In this document: one piece after another, positions 1 to 9,053 of the stretch | Position numbering within the stretch: position 1 is the first letter of the stretch | How the letters are laid out: every line of letters starts with the position of its first letter | Position numbers and translations under genes: made by a program | Notes under the pieces: model-generated | The model's input: the letters and a program-made list of their open reading frames with translations, nothing else | Told to the model about the DNA's origin: nothing | Databases searched by the model: none | Origin: a bacterium | Lineage (GTDB): Bacteria; Armatimonadota; Zipacnadia; Zipacnadales; Zipacnadaceae | Length of the DNA stretch: 64,000 nucleotides | Direction: 5' to 3' | Assembly: GCA_030615605.1 (NCBI GenBank) | Contig: JAUWYY010000004.1 | Span: forward strand, 1 to 64,000

Positions 1-432
1 TTCTGCCACTCTAGGGCTAACTGGATCGGGTTGCGAAACTGCTTCGATGGCCTGCGGCGTTGCCTCTTGGGGCACTTTCTGGGCTTGCGAAGCCAGAACA
101 CGGCCCGATGAGTTCTGCCTATTACCTCGTCCGGGGAGCCAGTTGTCTTTTTGGGCTTCAAAATCGTCAGAACTCTTGTGATTACTGGCATATTCGTGGT
201 TCGAGTGGGCAATGAGGTCAAACGGAGGCCGGTAGACCGGGGACAAGGAGCCGTTACCCCACGTAGCATGTGAAACCACGCAATCAAGCAGTCTACGCTG
301 CTCTGCTGGGGGTTGGGCGGTGTATAGGTCGTGGGACTTGTCGGCGAGTTCGAGTAGTTGAATGCCCTCTTCGATGTAGCTCTGATTCGCCTGTTCGTGG
401 GCTTCGATCTTCCGCCATTGCAGCTTCTGGTG
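1..432 (-). pseudogene. Serine site-specific recombinase, C-terminal remnant
   Basis: This minus-strand frame has no start codon. It is open for 144 codons from a stop at 433-435 and runs off the left edge. The translation matches the far C-terminal part of large serine recombinases (resolvase/invertase family with zinc ribbon and coiled coil): a helix with IEAHEQANQSYIEEGIQLLELA, then PPAEQRRLLD, then the VYRPPFDLIA signature that closes the conserved part, followed by a polar Gln/Ser-rich tail. The catalytic N-terminal domain, the recombinase domain and the zinc ribbon are absent, so the visible part cannot be active. I infer the leftover of a phage or integrative element. A frameshift instead of a deletion near 433 is possible, but I see no resolvase motifs upstream. 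Confidence 0.7.
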
Positions 433-713
433 TCAGCCATCAGGTGGAAGGTATCAACCGGCCGTTTGAGGAAATACTACAGTACAGAATGCATAATGCG
501 TTGAAGTGGTGATCATCGGCGCAAACAGCCGTTCAGGCTACAGGACTAACATAATAAGTGGTGCCACTTAAGTGGGCAGGTCATTGCCCTATGACAGACG
601 ATTCCTGCAACAATCTGAGCATAGCGCGGGGCACCATTTGTAGGAACAGCCAAATCAGTACAGTGCTCAGCCAACACCGCAATGCTCAGGAGCTAGCATG
701 AGTAACTTCGATT

Positions 714-1709
714 ATGAAGATCATCCTTGTCTACGACGACATTGGCCAGTTCGACCAGAAGAGTTCTGGCATGGTGGACTCGACTGCGGAATTCGAGAGC
801 CCGGAGACGATCGAAGCCCTCTTGGCTGCCATGCGGGCTGTGGGACACGATGCGACAGGGCTCCCGTTCGGGATAGACTTTCCCCAACGCATTCACGAAC
901 TGCGACCAGATCTCGTCTTCAACATTGCTGAGGGAATTCGAGGATCGGGCCGCGAGTCCCTTGTGCCAGCCTGGCTCGATCATCTCGCCATTCCCTATAC
1001 GGGCTCAGACGCTCTGACTCTCGCTGTCAGCCTTGACAAGGCCCTGACCAAGACACTCGTTGCCGCCCACGGCGTTCGCACTCCGGCGTTCAGGCGCATA
1101 ACTCACCAACAGGACCTCGGAGAGCTGGAGCTTGAGTTCCCCGTCTTCATCAAACCGAACGCCCAGGGAACGAGCATGGGAATCCGTCGCTTGTCGTGCG
1201 TGACAACGCCCGCGGAACTCGAGCATCAAGTGACGTGGGTACTGGAGAACTACGACGGGGACTGTCTGGTCGAGGAATATGCGCCAGGCCGGGAGTTTTA
1301 TGTGGCTATTCTGGGAAACGCTGATCCACAAATCCTACCTGTTGCTGAAGTAGACAGCGAGGCAGATTTTCTGTCCTGGGAAGATAAGAAGCCCGACCGC
1401 GGATACCGAGTGGACCTCATCTGTCCCGCCCGCATCCCTACGAAGCTGACTGAAGAAATGAGAGATGTGGCACTGCACATCTTCCGGGTCACAAACTGTC
1501 GCGACTTGGCCCGCGTGGACTTCCGGATGGATGAAGAAGGCTGCCCCACGTTTATGGAGATCAACCCGCTTCCCGGGCTCTCACCCTCGTCGAGCATGTT
1601 CACGATCCAGGCCGAAGCGGCCGGTTGGCGGTACGAAGAGCTGATCGGGCATATTATTGAGCTGGCTGTGGAACGAACCCGGTGGCGAGAGGAAAGACGT
1701 AGCGTATGA
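714..1709 (+). CDS. D-alanine-D-alanine ligase-like ATP-grasp enzyme
   Basis: The product is 331 aa with ATP-grasp ligase layout: an N-terminal domain beginning MKIILVYDD, a central ATP-binding part (FPVFIKPNAQGTSMGI around residues 144-160 is the Lys-containing nucleotide loop, with LVEEYAPGREF after it), and a metal-binding end (ARVDFRMDEEG, then FMEINPLPGLSP). These are hallmarks of Ddl, which joins two D-alanines using ATP. The gene overlaps the next one by the four bases ATGA, so the two are probably coupled. Pairing with a lysine 2,3-aminomutase suggests a substrate other than D-Ala, perhaps a beta-amino acid; this is inference. The start at 714 follows a stop in the same frame at 699. 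A better ribosome-binding site (CAGGAG, 688-693) sits before an ATG at 698 in another frame. No gene is visible in 433-713. Confidence 0.8.
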   Translation: MKIILVYDDIGQFDQKSSGMVDSTAEFESPETIEALLAAMRAVGHDATGLPFGIDFPQRIHELRPDLVFNIAEGIRGSGRESLVPAWLDHLAIPYTGSDALTLAVSLDKALTKTLVAAHGVRTPAFRRITHQQDLGELELEFPVFIKPNAQGTSMGIRRLSCVTTPAELEHQVTWVLENYDGDCLVEEYAPGREFYVAILGNADPQILPVAEVDSEADFLSWEDKKPDRGYRVDLICPARIPTKLTEEMRDVALHIFRVTNCRDLARVDFRMDEEGCPTFMEINPLPGLSPSSSMFTIQAEAAGWRYEELIGHIIELAVERTRWREERRSV

Positions 1710-2257
1710 ATAAGTGGGACGACTGGCACTGGCAACTGGCTAATCGAATTACCACGCTTGAGCAGCTCGAGCAGTACATCGAGTTAACTGATGACGAGCG
1801 AGAGGGGATTCAGGATGCTAGTCGCCACTTCGCCTGGGCTATAACCCCCTACTATGCAAGTCTCATGCACCGTACCGACCGCCGTTGCCCGATTCGTATG
1901 CAAGTGGTTCCTATCGGAGATGAACTCCTTGATAAGTCGGGGCTTGCCGATCCGCTACAAGAGGAGAAGAACTCACCAGTGGACCTCGTGATCCACGTTT
2001 ACCCGGATCGAGTGGCTTTCTGCGTCGGGAACAGATGCGCAACCTACTGCCGGCACTGTCTGCGTAAGGCCACCATGATGGGTAAGCCCGATTGCGACTT
2101 TTCAGAGGCCAATATTAGCGAAGGGATCGAGTACATCCGGGAGCACGACGAAATCCGTGACGTCCTGCTGACAGGTGGCGACCCTTTGCTGATGTCCGAC
2201 GGTCAGTTGGAGGAGCTGCTGGTCCAGATTCGGGCGATTCCCTTATTACGCAGGTAG
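1706..2257 (+). pseudogene. kamA: Lysine 2,3-aminomutase (radical SAM), 3' truncated
   Basis: The N-terminal half of a KamA-family radical SAM enzyme, which interconverts L-lysine and L-beta-lysine using SAM, a 4Fe-4S cluster and PLP. Recognisable parts are WHWQLANRI at residues 7-15, the cluster loop CRHCLRK (with a preceding Cys, ATYCRHC) around 113-121, and the SAM-binding GGDPLL motif near 157. Family members are about 370-440 aa; this frame stops at 183 aa, right after the conserved RAIP. From about 2236 the sequence becomes a secretin reading frame, so the PLP-lysine region and C-terminus are gone. The start overlaps the ATP-grasp stop (ATGA). The enzyme is presumably inactive unless the junction is an assembly error. 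Confidence 0.8.
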
Positions 2258-4113
2258 TCCCCGTACAATACGTCAGCGCCGCCCAGCTCAAGGAGGAACT
2301 GCAACCTCTGATCGCCACCGAGGGAGCTAGTTTGGTGGCGGTTAGTAGCAGCAATGTGCTGATCATTACCGACACTGAGGGGAATGTGCGCCGCCTGGTA
2401 CAGATCATCAACCTATCGGACCAGGATATTTCGGACATTCTGGAAATGGAGGTTTACCAGTGCAAATACGCTGCCGCAAGTGTCCTCCTCAACTCCCTGG
2501 AGAAGATATTCGGAGTTGAAGAGCGGCCTGCCGAGCCTACGCCGCAGGAAGCGTTCTTCCGCAGAATGCGAGGACGATCCGAAGACAGGGAGGGCTCCGC
2601 TGAGCCGGATGATCAGGGCCTCCTGAGCCGGATGGGCGAGTTACGTCTATCCGCCGATGAACGCACGAACTCACTCATCATCTTCGCTTCCCGTCCGAAG
2701 ATCAATATGGTACTGGACCTGGTGAAGACGCTGGATATCACGATGACATCGGATGTGCGCCCAAGATTCTTTCGGTTGCAGCACGCGGACGCCAGTATGG
2801 TAGCGGAGCAGTTGAACACGCTCTTCGAGCAACCCGAACAGACTGTCACACCCGATCCGCGTTCAGGGCGGGGAGGGCGGCGGCGAGGAGCGGATAGCAC
2901 CCCGCAGACTACAGAGCCCTCCTACGCGGGCCTGAAACGTAACCTGATTGTGGCTGACGTCCGCACGAACTCGGTCGTTGTGACCGCGACTGAGGAGAAC
3001 ATGATAGAGTTTGAGATGATGATCCGAGAACTGGACGCCGAGAACGTCCTCAGTGACATCACTCGCGTCTTTCCTCTGCTCTACGCCAACGCGGAGGATC
3101 TCGAGGAGACACTCACCACTCTCTTTAGCGGCAGCGGCGGGGCGAGATTCGAGCCTCGCGACGTTCGCGGCGGGACCGCTGTTAGCCTGACGGAGGGCGA
3201 TCCCATCGCCTCCTTGCGGAACATCACCGTGGTGGGTGAACCCACGACCAATACGTTGCTGGTGACCGGTCCTCCCCAGGTTTTCGCGATGGTAGAGAAC
3301 ATCATCAGCCAGCTCGACCAACGCCCGGTGCAGGTCTTCATCGAAGTGGCTATCGTTGACGTAATCCTGGATCATAGCACCAAGTTCGGTGTGGAATGGA
3401 CCTGGTACAGCGACGCCCTGGCTCCCGACGGCACCACTGCTGAAAGTACTGTTGGCACTGACTTCGGTCTGGACGACATTTCCTCCGGACTACGGTACAG
3501 CGTTATCAGCAGCAACCTCCAGACGCTACTGCAGGCCTTGACCACCAGGTCAAACGTGAGAGTCTTGTCGACTCCTACCATCACAACGGCTGACAACGTG
3601 CCTGCTCGAATTAGCATCGGCCGCGAGGAACCCTATGTATCCACCGAGCAGGAGACTACAGGTGGCAGGTTCGTGCGGACCGTGGACTTCAAGGATATCT
3701 CCATTGCACTCGACGTGACTCCGCACGTGAGTGAAGCGACGGGCCTGATCACTCTGGAAGTGCAGCAGACGATCAACGAGCTAATCGGACGCGAGCCGGA
3801 ATTGAACGCACCTATTATCGCAAGCCGAGAAGCCATCACTACAGTCATGGTCAATGATGGTCAGACTATCGTCATTGGGGGGATCATCAAGGAAAGCCGG
3901 GTGAAGGAAACGAGTGCAGTGCCTATCCTGTCGGAGATTCCCCTCCTAGGTGAACTGTTCAAGTCTCGAAGCTGGAGAACCCAGCAGAGCGAACTCATGG
4001 TCTTCCTGACACCGCACATCCTACGGGATGAGCAGAGCGTGACCGACATCACTGCCCGTGAGCGAGGGAAGCTTTCCGACGCCGACGGTGGCGCCCAATT
4101 GTCAACCGACTGA
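2248..4113 (+). pseudogene. gspD: Type II secretion/pilus secretin (GspD family), 5' truncated
   Basis: Secretins form the outer-membrane ring of type II secretion systems and type IV pili. The frame is open from the kamA junction to 4113 (about 620 codons) but has no N0 domain or signal peptide. In order: an N1-like repeat starting ITQVVPVQY, further ring-building repeats (RTNSLIIFAS near 2665, RTNSVVVTAT near 2963, PTTNTLLVTG near 3244), and the pore domain with VEVAIVDV-like strands, GQTIVIGGIIKES, VPILSEIPLLGELFKS and LMVFLTPHILR at the end. The nearest usable start is a TTG at 2332, inside N1. No other gsp gene is nearby, so it is probably a remnant. The C-terminal half is well preserved. 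Confidence 0.85.
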
Positions 4114-4174
4114 GTACTTCAGCGTCCGAGGTGCGATTCGCTTATGGTACTCTGGGAGTGAAGCTGGAGGTATC

Positions 4175-4282
4175 ATGATGAACAAGAAACTACTGGCAGG
4201 TGTTGTCGCACTCGCAGTGCTGGTCGTGGGTTTTAGCGTATACGCCATAGTTGGTGGATCGGACAGCAGGCCTAATAAGTGA
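4175..4282 (+). CDS. Small single-pass or signal-peptide protein
   Basis: A 35-codon reading frame starts at one of two adjacent ATGs (4175, 4178), five to eight bases after CTGGAGG, a good ribosome-binding site. The product is a Lys-Lys N-terminus, a hydrophobic stretch (LLAGVVALAVLVVGFSVYAIV) and a short polar tail. It precedes a Spy-like gene with a similar N-terminus by about 20 bases and follows the secretin remnant by about 60 bases. It could be a tiny membrane protein, or a longer secreted protein shortened by a deletion, given the damage on both sides. No family is recognised. Confidence 0.45.
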   Translation: MMNKKLLAGVVALAVLVVGFSVYAIVGGSDSRPNK

Positions 4283-4300
4283 TCGGGAGGAGGTGAAACC

Positions 4301-4684
4301 ATGAACCGGAAAGCGATGTTTGTGGGAATCGTGGTGCTAGTGGCCGTTGGACTCGTTGCCGCCACCATCACGTCCAGTATTGGCCAGCGACAAGGTACTG
4401 GCACAAGAGGGGATATGATGTACCTGGAGCGAACCTGGACCGCTGTTTCCTTCCAACTTGACTGCACCAGCGAGCAGCTTGCGCAACTGCGCCCTACCTA
4501 CCGGAGAGCGCTGCGGGCGCGCGACAGTTCGGTAAAGCAAGCCATGCAGGCTCAGGACTGAGAGGCACTCAGGGCCGCGCTCACTAAGTGCAAGCAGACC
4601 CTCGATGCCAAGTTGCAGCAAGTCCTCTCCGACGAGCAGTGGACTAAGCTGCAGAGTCTGATGCAGGCTCGCATGGCTGGTCCC
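4301..4684 (+). pseudogene. Spy/CpxP-like periplasmic protein with in-frame TGA
   Basis: The gene starts at 4301 after GGGAGGAGGTG. An N-terminal membrane/signal segment (residues 5-26) is followed by a helical segment with TSEQLAQLRPTYRRAL. The frame hits TGA at 4559-4561. The same frame then continues without interruption as EALRAALTKC, LDAKLQQVLSDEQWTKLQSL and MQARM, the expected second half of a Spy/CpxP-type LTxxQ-repeat protein (periplasmic chaperones or metal-stress proteins). The TGA sits where Arg is usual between the helices, so a CGA-to-TGA change is the simplest explanation. TGA ends neighbouring genes normally, so it is not recoded genome-wide. After about 4690 the sequence passes into an ABC-transporter tail. 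Confidence 0.6.
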
Positions 4685-4692
4685 AGAGGCGG

Positions 4693-4999
4693 GATGAGGC
4701 GACTCTCAAGCAGCGGTTGGCAATTACACGCGCTCTGCTCAAGGGTCCTCAGATCCTGATTCTCGACGGAGCGACTAGCCACCTGGACTCCACCTCGAAA
4801 CATCTCATCAAACAAGCTCTCGAGACCCTTTTGCAGAGTCGAATCACCGTGATCATCGCGCACCGGCTCTCGATGGTCCTGAGTGCGGACAAGATCGTTG
4901 TGCTCGACAGGAGACAACTTGTCGAGGTTGGCTCTCACTCAGAGCTGTTGGCGAGCGGCGGGCTGTACGCGGCACTGTATCATCGCCAGTTTGGCAAGG
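4693..4999 (+). pseudogene. ABC transporter ATPase, C-terminal remnant (MsbA/ABCB type)
   Basis: Only the last third of a nucleotide-binding domain remains. It begins just after the place of the LSGGQ signature (residual KQRLAITRALLK), followed by Walker B and D-loop in the form ILILDGATSHLDS, and the switch histidine in TVIIAHRLS. The final part (VVLDRRQLVEVGSHSELLASGGLYAALYHRQF) is typical of exporters of the MsbA/lipid-A or peptide type. The catalytic glutamate that normally follows the Walker B aspartate is Gly, consistent with decay. The Walker A and transmembrane parts are missing. The fragment is joined to the tail of the Spy-like gene upstream, and the frame is lost near 5000. Confidence 0.7.
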
Positions 5000-5011
5000 C
5001 GGCCCAGCCGG

Positions 5012-5317
5012 TCGGCGCCACTCATCAAGAACACTGGTGCCGAATCAATCGCACTGGAGGTCGGCAGCACCGACCTGGAAGAGAAGAACGCGGTCGGGAG
5101 AATCGAGTTTAACAATGTCCATGTAGTCCAGGAACGGGACATGTTCACGGTTAAGCTCGCCGAAGTCGCCCCGGGAGCGCTTGAGGGATTTCTTGATCTG
5201 GCCGGTCAGATTACGATCTCCAATCCTCACGGCGATAGGAAAACGATCAGTCCACCAATCAAGGACCCCAAACGCATAACACTGAAACTCAACGAAGAGC
5301 TTCTCACAGATGAATGA
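5012..5317 (+). pseudogene. Unrecognised beta-rich C-terminal fragment
   Basis: After the ABC remnant a different frame stays open from about 5012 to the stop at 5317. The roughly 100 residues alternate polar and hydrophobic positions (GAESIALEVG, AVGRIEFNNV, GQITISNPHGD), as in beta-sandwich domains. It has no start of its own that is preceded by a ribosome-binding site, so it is probably the end of a longer protein joined here by deletion. I do not recognise the family. From 5318 to 5481 I see nothing. Confidence 0.3.
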
Positions 5318-5481
5318 CTTTGTCAGGGCAAGGGCGAGGACAGTGTGCAACTTCACGGGCCCTCGACTGCCTTGACTCTTAGAGGCTATACGCGCAGCAT
5401 TCGTCACACCAGCAGCCGGGGGCTAACCGGGCGGCGGAAGCTAGTGCGCACAGCGAGTGGGCTTCGGAGTTAAGATGAGGG

Positions 5482-5946
5482 CTACCATATGTCAGTGCTC
5501 GGATGGTGCCAAGGAATCTCCGGCAGCAGGAATTCGAGCGCCCTCGCTACCTGAGAATCTGGCTCAGGCTGGATGGTGAGCACACCACGCAGATAGGCCT
5601 CCCATGCAGACATCCGCGCGCAAAGCACACAGGTTATGACCTCGCGCGGGGCTTGCACTTCAAGCGGGACTGCGGACCCGCCGAGTACTACCGTCCCTGA
5701 TCCTTCAGTCATGTGGAGAGTAAGTCTGTCGGGTAATACGCAGCTCTCCAAGGCACGGGCTCCAGGTAGTGGGTAAAGCGTCTGGAAATCTCTGAGTGTT
5801 GCCCGTACGTTGTGAGTACGAGAAGGAATTCGGGCTCGAAGCCGAGAAGATATGAGCAGCCAAGAAGCAGATGGCGAGTGTCCGATGTTGACGATTTGCA
5901 TACCATGATCAGAGATGGTGATGATGTTGAGCGTGTCAGGCGGCAA
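5482..5946 (-). pseudogene. Possible SCP2-like C-terminal fragment of a GNAT-type protein
   Basis: A 154-codon minus-strand frame. The last hundred residues (RLTLHMTEGSGTVV, SAWEAYLRG, then ALEFLLPEIPWHHPSTDIW at the end) recall the sterol-carrier-like domain that closes Eis-type acetyltransferases, where a Leu-Phe-Pro motif precedes a Trp/Asp/Phe terminus. No acetyltransferase domain is present, and the N-terminal 40 residues do not fit, so this would be a truncated tail. It overlaps the start of the plus-strand BNR gene by about 30 bases. The family call is tentative; the reading frame could also be spurious. Confidence 0.3.
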
Positions 5947-7107
5947 ATCTAACAGTCCCGACGGAGCGGCACCAATCGAGCCGGCTACAGCGCCGGTGTT
6001 CGCCGAAGAGCCAGACTATGCCCAGTACCCGGAAGCGATGGCCGGCTTTACTGGCTTCGACTTGCAGCACGTGATCCGCTGGACGCTTGAACGGGCCATG
6101 CGGGTCCGCATCGGGCAGCGGGACCTCTATAAAACCTCCGTAGCACTGTTGCCCAGCGGCCAACTGCTGGCTACGCCCTGCTACCGAGATGAGGAGGCAT
6201 CTTCAGGATCAAGGTCTATGGCTCCGGTGACGAGGGCAGGACGTGGCAGCAAGTCTTGACAGAGGGCGCTGTGCTGCTAGGCAAGGAGCCATCGCTAACC
6301 TGCCTGGCAGATGGCACCTTGCTGCTGCTCACACAACACGGCGGTCTATTTAGGTCACTTGACGGAGGAGCTGCCTGGGCCAAGCCGCAGTGCGAGCCTC
6401 TCAGGTACACCCGTAACATATTGCCACAGCTCGACGGCGGCCTGTTGCTTTTCGATGATGGGCCATCGCGGGTGCGCTCTACGGACGGGGGGCAAACTTG
6501 GCCAGAAAGAGAATCAATCACTGTGGCGAGCGCGCCCGGATTCAGATTTGGAGAAGCGTCGATAGCGAAGCTATCAGAGCAGGACTTCCTGGCCGCTGTG
6601 CGCATGTGCGGTGAGGAATTTGAAGCCATCGGCGGGCCCCCCCGGATTGCTGAGCTCCCCGAGTTTAGGGAAATACCACCGCGACACGAATGTACGGACC
6701 ACATGGTCCTGCTTGAGTCCGAAGACCAAGGCCGGCATTGGAGTAAGCCGCGCAGCTTTCTCGGCTACGGCGAGGTGCATGCCTATCTGCTGCTGCGGGA
6801 TGGACGACTGTTGGCGACCTACAGCAACTATCACCTGCCCTTTGGCACGTTCGCGGTCCTTACTGAGGATAATGGCCAGACCTGGGACACCGACCATCCT
6901 ATTCAATTGTCAATGTCGCTGACCGCGTTTACCGGGTGGGCCAATTCTGTGCAACTGGGCAATGACGACATCCTGACCGCGTACGCCATCACCGCCTACC
7001 TGGAGGGCGAAGGGCATGCCCAGATGATGCCCGGTCGAGACGATACCGCCGCGGAAGTAGTGCGATGGCGGCTGCCGCCGCCTGGCGAATGCTATGATGG
7101 CGGATAA
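5915..7107 (+). pseudogene. BNR/sialidase-like repeat protein, frameshifted
   Basis: Two overlapping frames make up one protein. Frame one (from 5915) gives LLPSGQLLATPCYRDEE and then loses register at about 6195. The next frame carries on with IFRIKVYGSGDEGRTW and runs to 7107. One missing G in the run GAGGAGGC near 6195 would restore a single frame of roughly 395 codons. Asp-box motifs of BNR repeats are clear: SGDEGRTW, SLDGGAAW, STDGGQTW, SEDQGRHW and TEDNGQTW. Such six-bladed propellers occur in sialidases and in many exported sugar-binding or hydrolytic proteins. Catalytic sialidase residues cannot be assigned by eye. No clear signal peptide is seen at the chosen start. Confidence 0.7.
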
Positions 7108-7151
7108 CGCCAGCCGTCGCGACGAGTGGCTCAATAGTTCAGCAGTTCAGC

Positions 7152-7490
7152 TCACTCTTCTGCCTGCGTCCGCACGATTCTGAAGACCTTCAGGCGTTCC
7201 TCATCCGTGAATCTAGCGTTGATACCCTGAGCACTTCGGTCAGCCACATGCCGCTCACCGGCTAGCAATTCTTCCAGGGTGATAGAGCTATCGCCGGCAA
7301 TGCCATATGCCTCGGACTGGTAGGAAAGTTCAATCTCACGGGGTCCGGTATTGCAGACTGTGAGGAACTGACTGTCCCCGTTAAGAAATATCATGTCTTC
7401 TATGCCTTGGTCTAGCTGCGCCAGCGAGACTTCTGCTGAATCCAGGGCCACCAGACCAGTAGATACCAATGGCTCCCTGCCGACCTCACT
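7152..7490 (-). pseudogene. Unrecognised C-terminal fragment
   Basis: A minus-strand frame of about 105 codons with only a TTG start near 7469 and an in-frame stop shortly upstream. The residues alternate as in a beta-sandwich (FLNGDSQFLTVCNTG, REIELSYQS) and the end is charged (TDEERLKVFRIVRTQAEE). This resembles the C-terminal accessory domain of a carbohydrate-active enzyme, but I do not recognise a family. It has no ribosome-binding site and lies between two broken genes, so it is listed as a probable fragment. Confidence 0.3.
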
Positions 7491-7617
7491 ACGGGGTCAG
7501 CCTCTGGCGGGCGCTAACGCTTGGAGGCGCGCCATGATTTGTGCAAGCAGTGAAAGCAACACCTGACGGCATTTGACTTTCGGCTTTGTGAAGCGGACCG
7601 GTGGGCTAAGAGGGGTT

Positions 7618-8529
7618 TCACGCGTCGCGGCTTGCGGCAATACGGGGCCTGTTGCGTCGGGCCAGAACTTCACAGGTGCAGTAAGCAATAGCAAACAGAA
7701 TCCCGCAGACTGGAGCGATGAGCAGCGCATGGCGGAGGCCCACGATGTCACCGAGTACGCCGACGGCGCTCACAAACACGAAGGCGCAGGCTGTGCCCCC
7801 GACATTGAACAGCCCAGTCAGCGTGCCGTGTCCCGAGGGCGCATGGTCGTAGACGGCTGCCGCCAGCGAAGGCCAATAGGGCCCGAAACACAGTCCCATC
7901 AGCAACGCAACCGAATACAGCAGGTACCGGTCGCCTACCTTCGTGACAAGCCAGAATGCGGCGGCCAACACAATGGCGCTGGCAGCTATGTGTGAGCCTG
8001 CGAACCGCAATCGTCTGACTCCGAGCACAAGCCGAATGGCGGTGTAACCAATCATCATGGCGGTGAGCGCAGTCAGGGCATCAGTCTTCCCGAAGTGGGT
8101 CTCCGACTTCAGGAAGTTGGGTAGCCACGTCATGAGGTTCAACTCGCAACCGGCAAGAAAGAAAAAGCCAGCTATCCCAAGCACGACCACTCTATCACGC
8201 AACGCCCCAACAACGTCGAACGAGGAACCGTGCTCTTGCGGATTGCCCACCTGCTGCGGGGTCTCTTTGAGGCCAAACCAGACCAGCACAAACCAGATGC
8301 CAAAGAGAATGGCTGAGACGACGAACGCTGTGCGCCATTGACCACCGAGCCCGATACAGGCCGCCACCAGCATGGGCGCCAGCAGCCTCCCGACCCCTTG
8401 GAAAGCGTGTAGGAGATTGATTCCCCGAGCGCGTTCCGTATCGTAGAGCTTCGCGACGAGTGGGTTCACCACCACCCCGAGTCCATTGGCGATGTTGGCC
8501 CGCTCGCGTTGACTTCGGGAGTTGGCCTG
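7618..8529 (-). pseudogene. MFS transporter, 5' truncated and fused to a transposase start
   Basis: The last roughly 300 codons of the fused frame 7618-8943 encode about nine membrane segments of a major facilitator transporter. Recognisable parts are GVVVNPLVAKLYDTERARGINLLHAF (loop after an early helix), the central charged loop around ETPQQVGNPQ, and later helices with LLMGLCFGPYWPSLAAAVYDHAP and GLFNVGGTACAFVFVSAVG. The form is that of sugar- or fucose-permease-like MFS proteins. About the first 100 residues, including the first helices and the cytoplasmic motif A, are missing and replaced in frame by the start of a transposase (junction near 8515-8535). It cannot be a complete 12-helix carrier. 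Confidence 0.75.
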
Positions 8530-8943
8530 GCCGCTGATCTCATTAAATGTCTGTTGAGACTTCTCGGGTCCCAGGCGACTGCGAAAGCGGCATAAGGTGG
8601 AGTGATCGGGAGCACGCTCTTCGGGACCCAATCCGGCAAACCATTTGCAGGCCAAATCCAGATTGACCTGCTCTTCGATCTCCCGGTCCGATAGATCGTA
8701 CAGAAACTGCAAGAACACTACTTTGAATAGCACCAGCGGGTTCCACGAAGATCGGCCATTATCGGGACAGTAGCAGTCACTGACCAATTCAGAGACGAAG
8801 CTGAAATCAACTGCTGCTGACAGCTTGCGCAGCAGATGATCTGCTGGAATGAGGTCTTCATAGATCATGCCAAAGAAGCTGCTTTGCTTGCTGTGTTCGC
8901 CCTGCACAAGCCACCTCACCGCTCTCACAGAATAATGGTTCAA
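8530..8943 (-). mobile_element. IS1182/IS5-type transposase, N-terminal remnant
   Basis: The first about 138 codons of the frame 7618-8943 match the N-terminal DUF772-like domain of IS1182/IS5-superfamily transposases: an opening with FFGMIYEDLIPADHLLRKL, SWNPLVLFKVVFLQFLYDLSDREIEEQ, LACKWFAGLG, and DHSTLCRFRSRLG. The DDE catalytic domain is absent; the frame passes straight into an MFS transporter after FNEIS. I see no matching terminal inverted repeat on the other side, so this is the 5' part of an insertion sequence left after a deletion, not a mobile unit. Confidence 0.8.
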
Positions 8944-8974
8944 CTACTATCGACGATGCTAGCACATCGCCCAC

Positions 8975-9002
8975 TTGACCTCAAGCCCCCCTCCGCCATA
9001 AT
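8975..9002 (+). promoter_or_regulatory. Putative sigma70 promoter before the sialidase-like gene
   Basis: TTGACC (8975-8980) and CATAAT (8997-9002) are separated by 16 bases, close to the sigma70 consensus. They lie about 50 bases before the AGGAGG ribosome-binding site and ATG at 9054. The match is good for the -35 box and moderate for the -10 box. Confidence 0.4.
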
Positions 9003-9053
9003 GAATGTATGAGTAGCTTTTGTAACAATCTCCGAACACAGGAGGAATGGACA

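Noticed and set aside
270-512. Plus-strand frame of 80 codons starting at 270.
   Set aside because: It is antisense to the serine recombinase remnant, which has clear family motifs.
4559-4561. TGA as selenocysteine or a reassigned codon in the Spy-like gene.
   Set aside because: No SECIS-like hairpin is evident, the expected residue is Arg and not Cys, and many intact genes here (rubrerythrin, for example) end at TGA.
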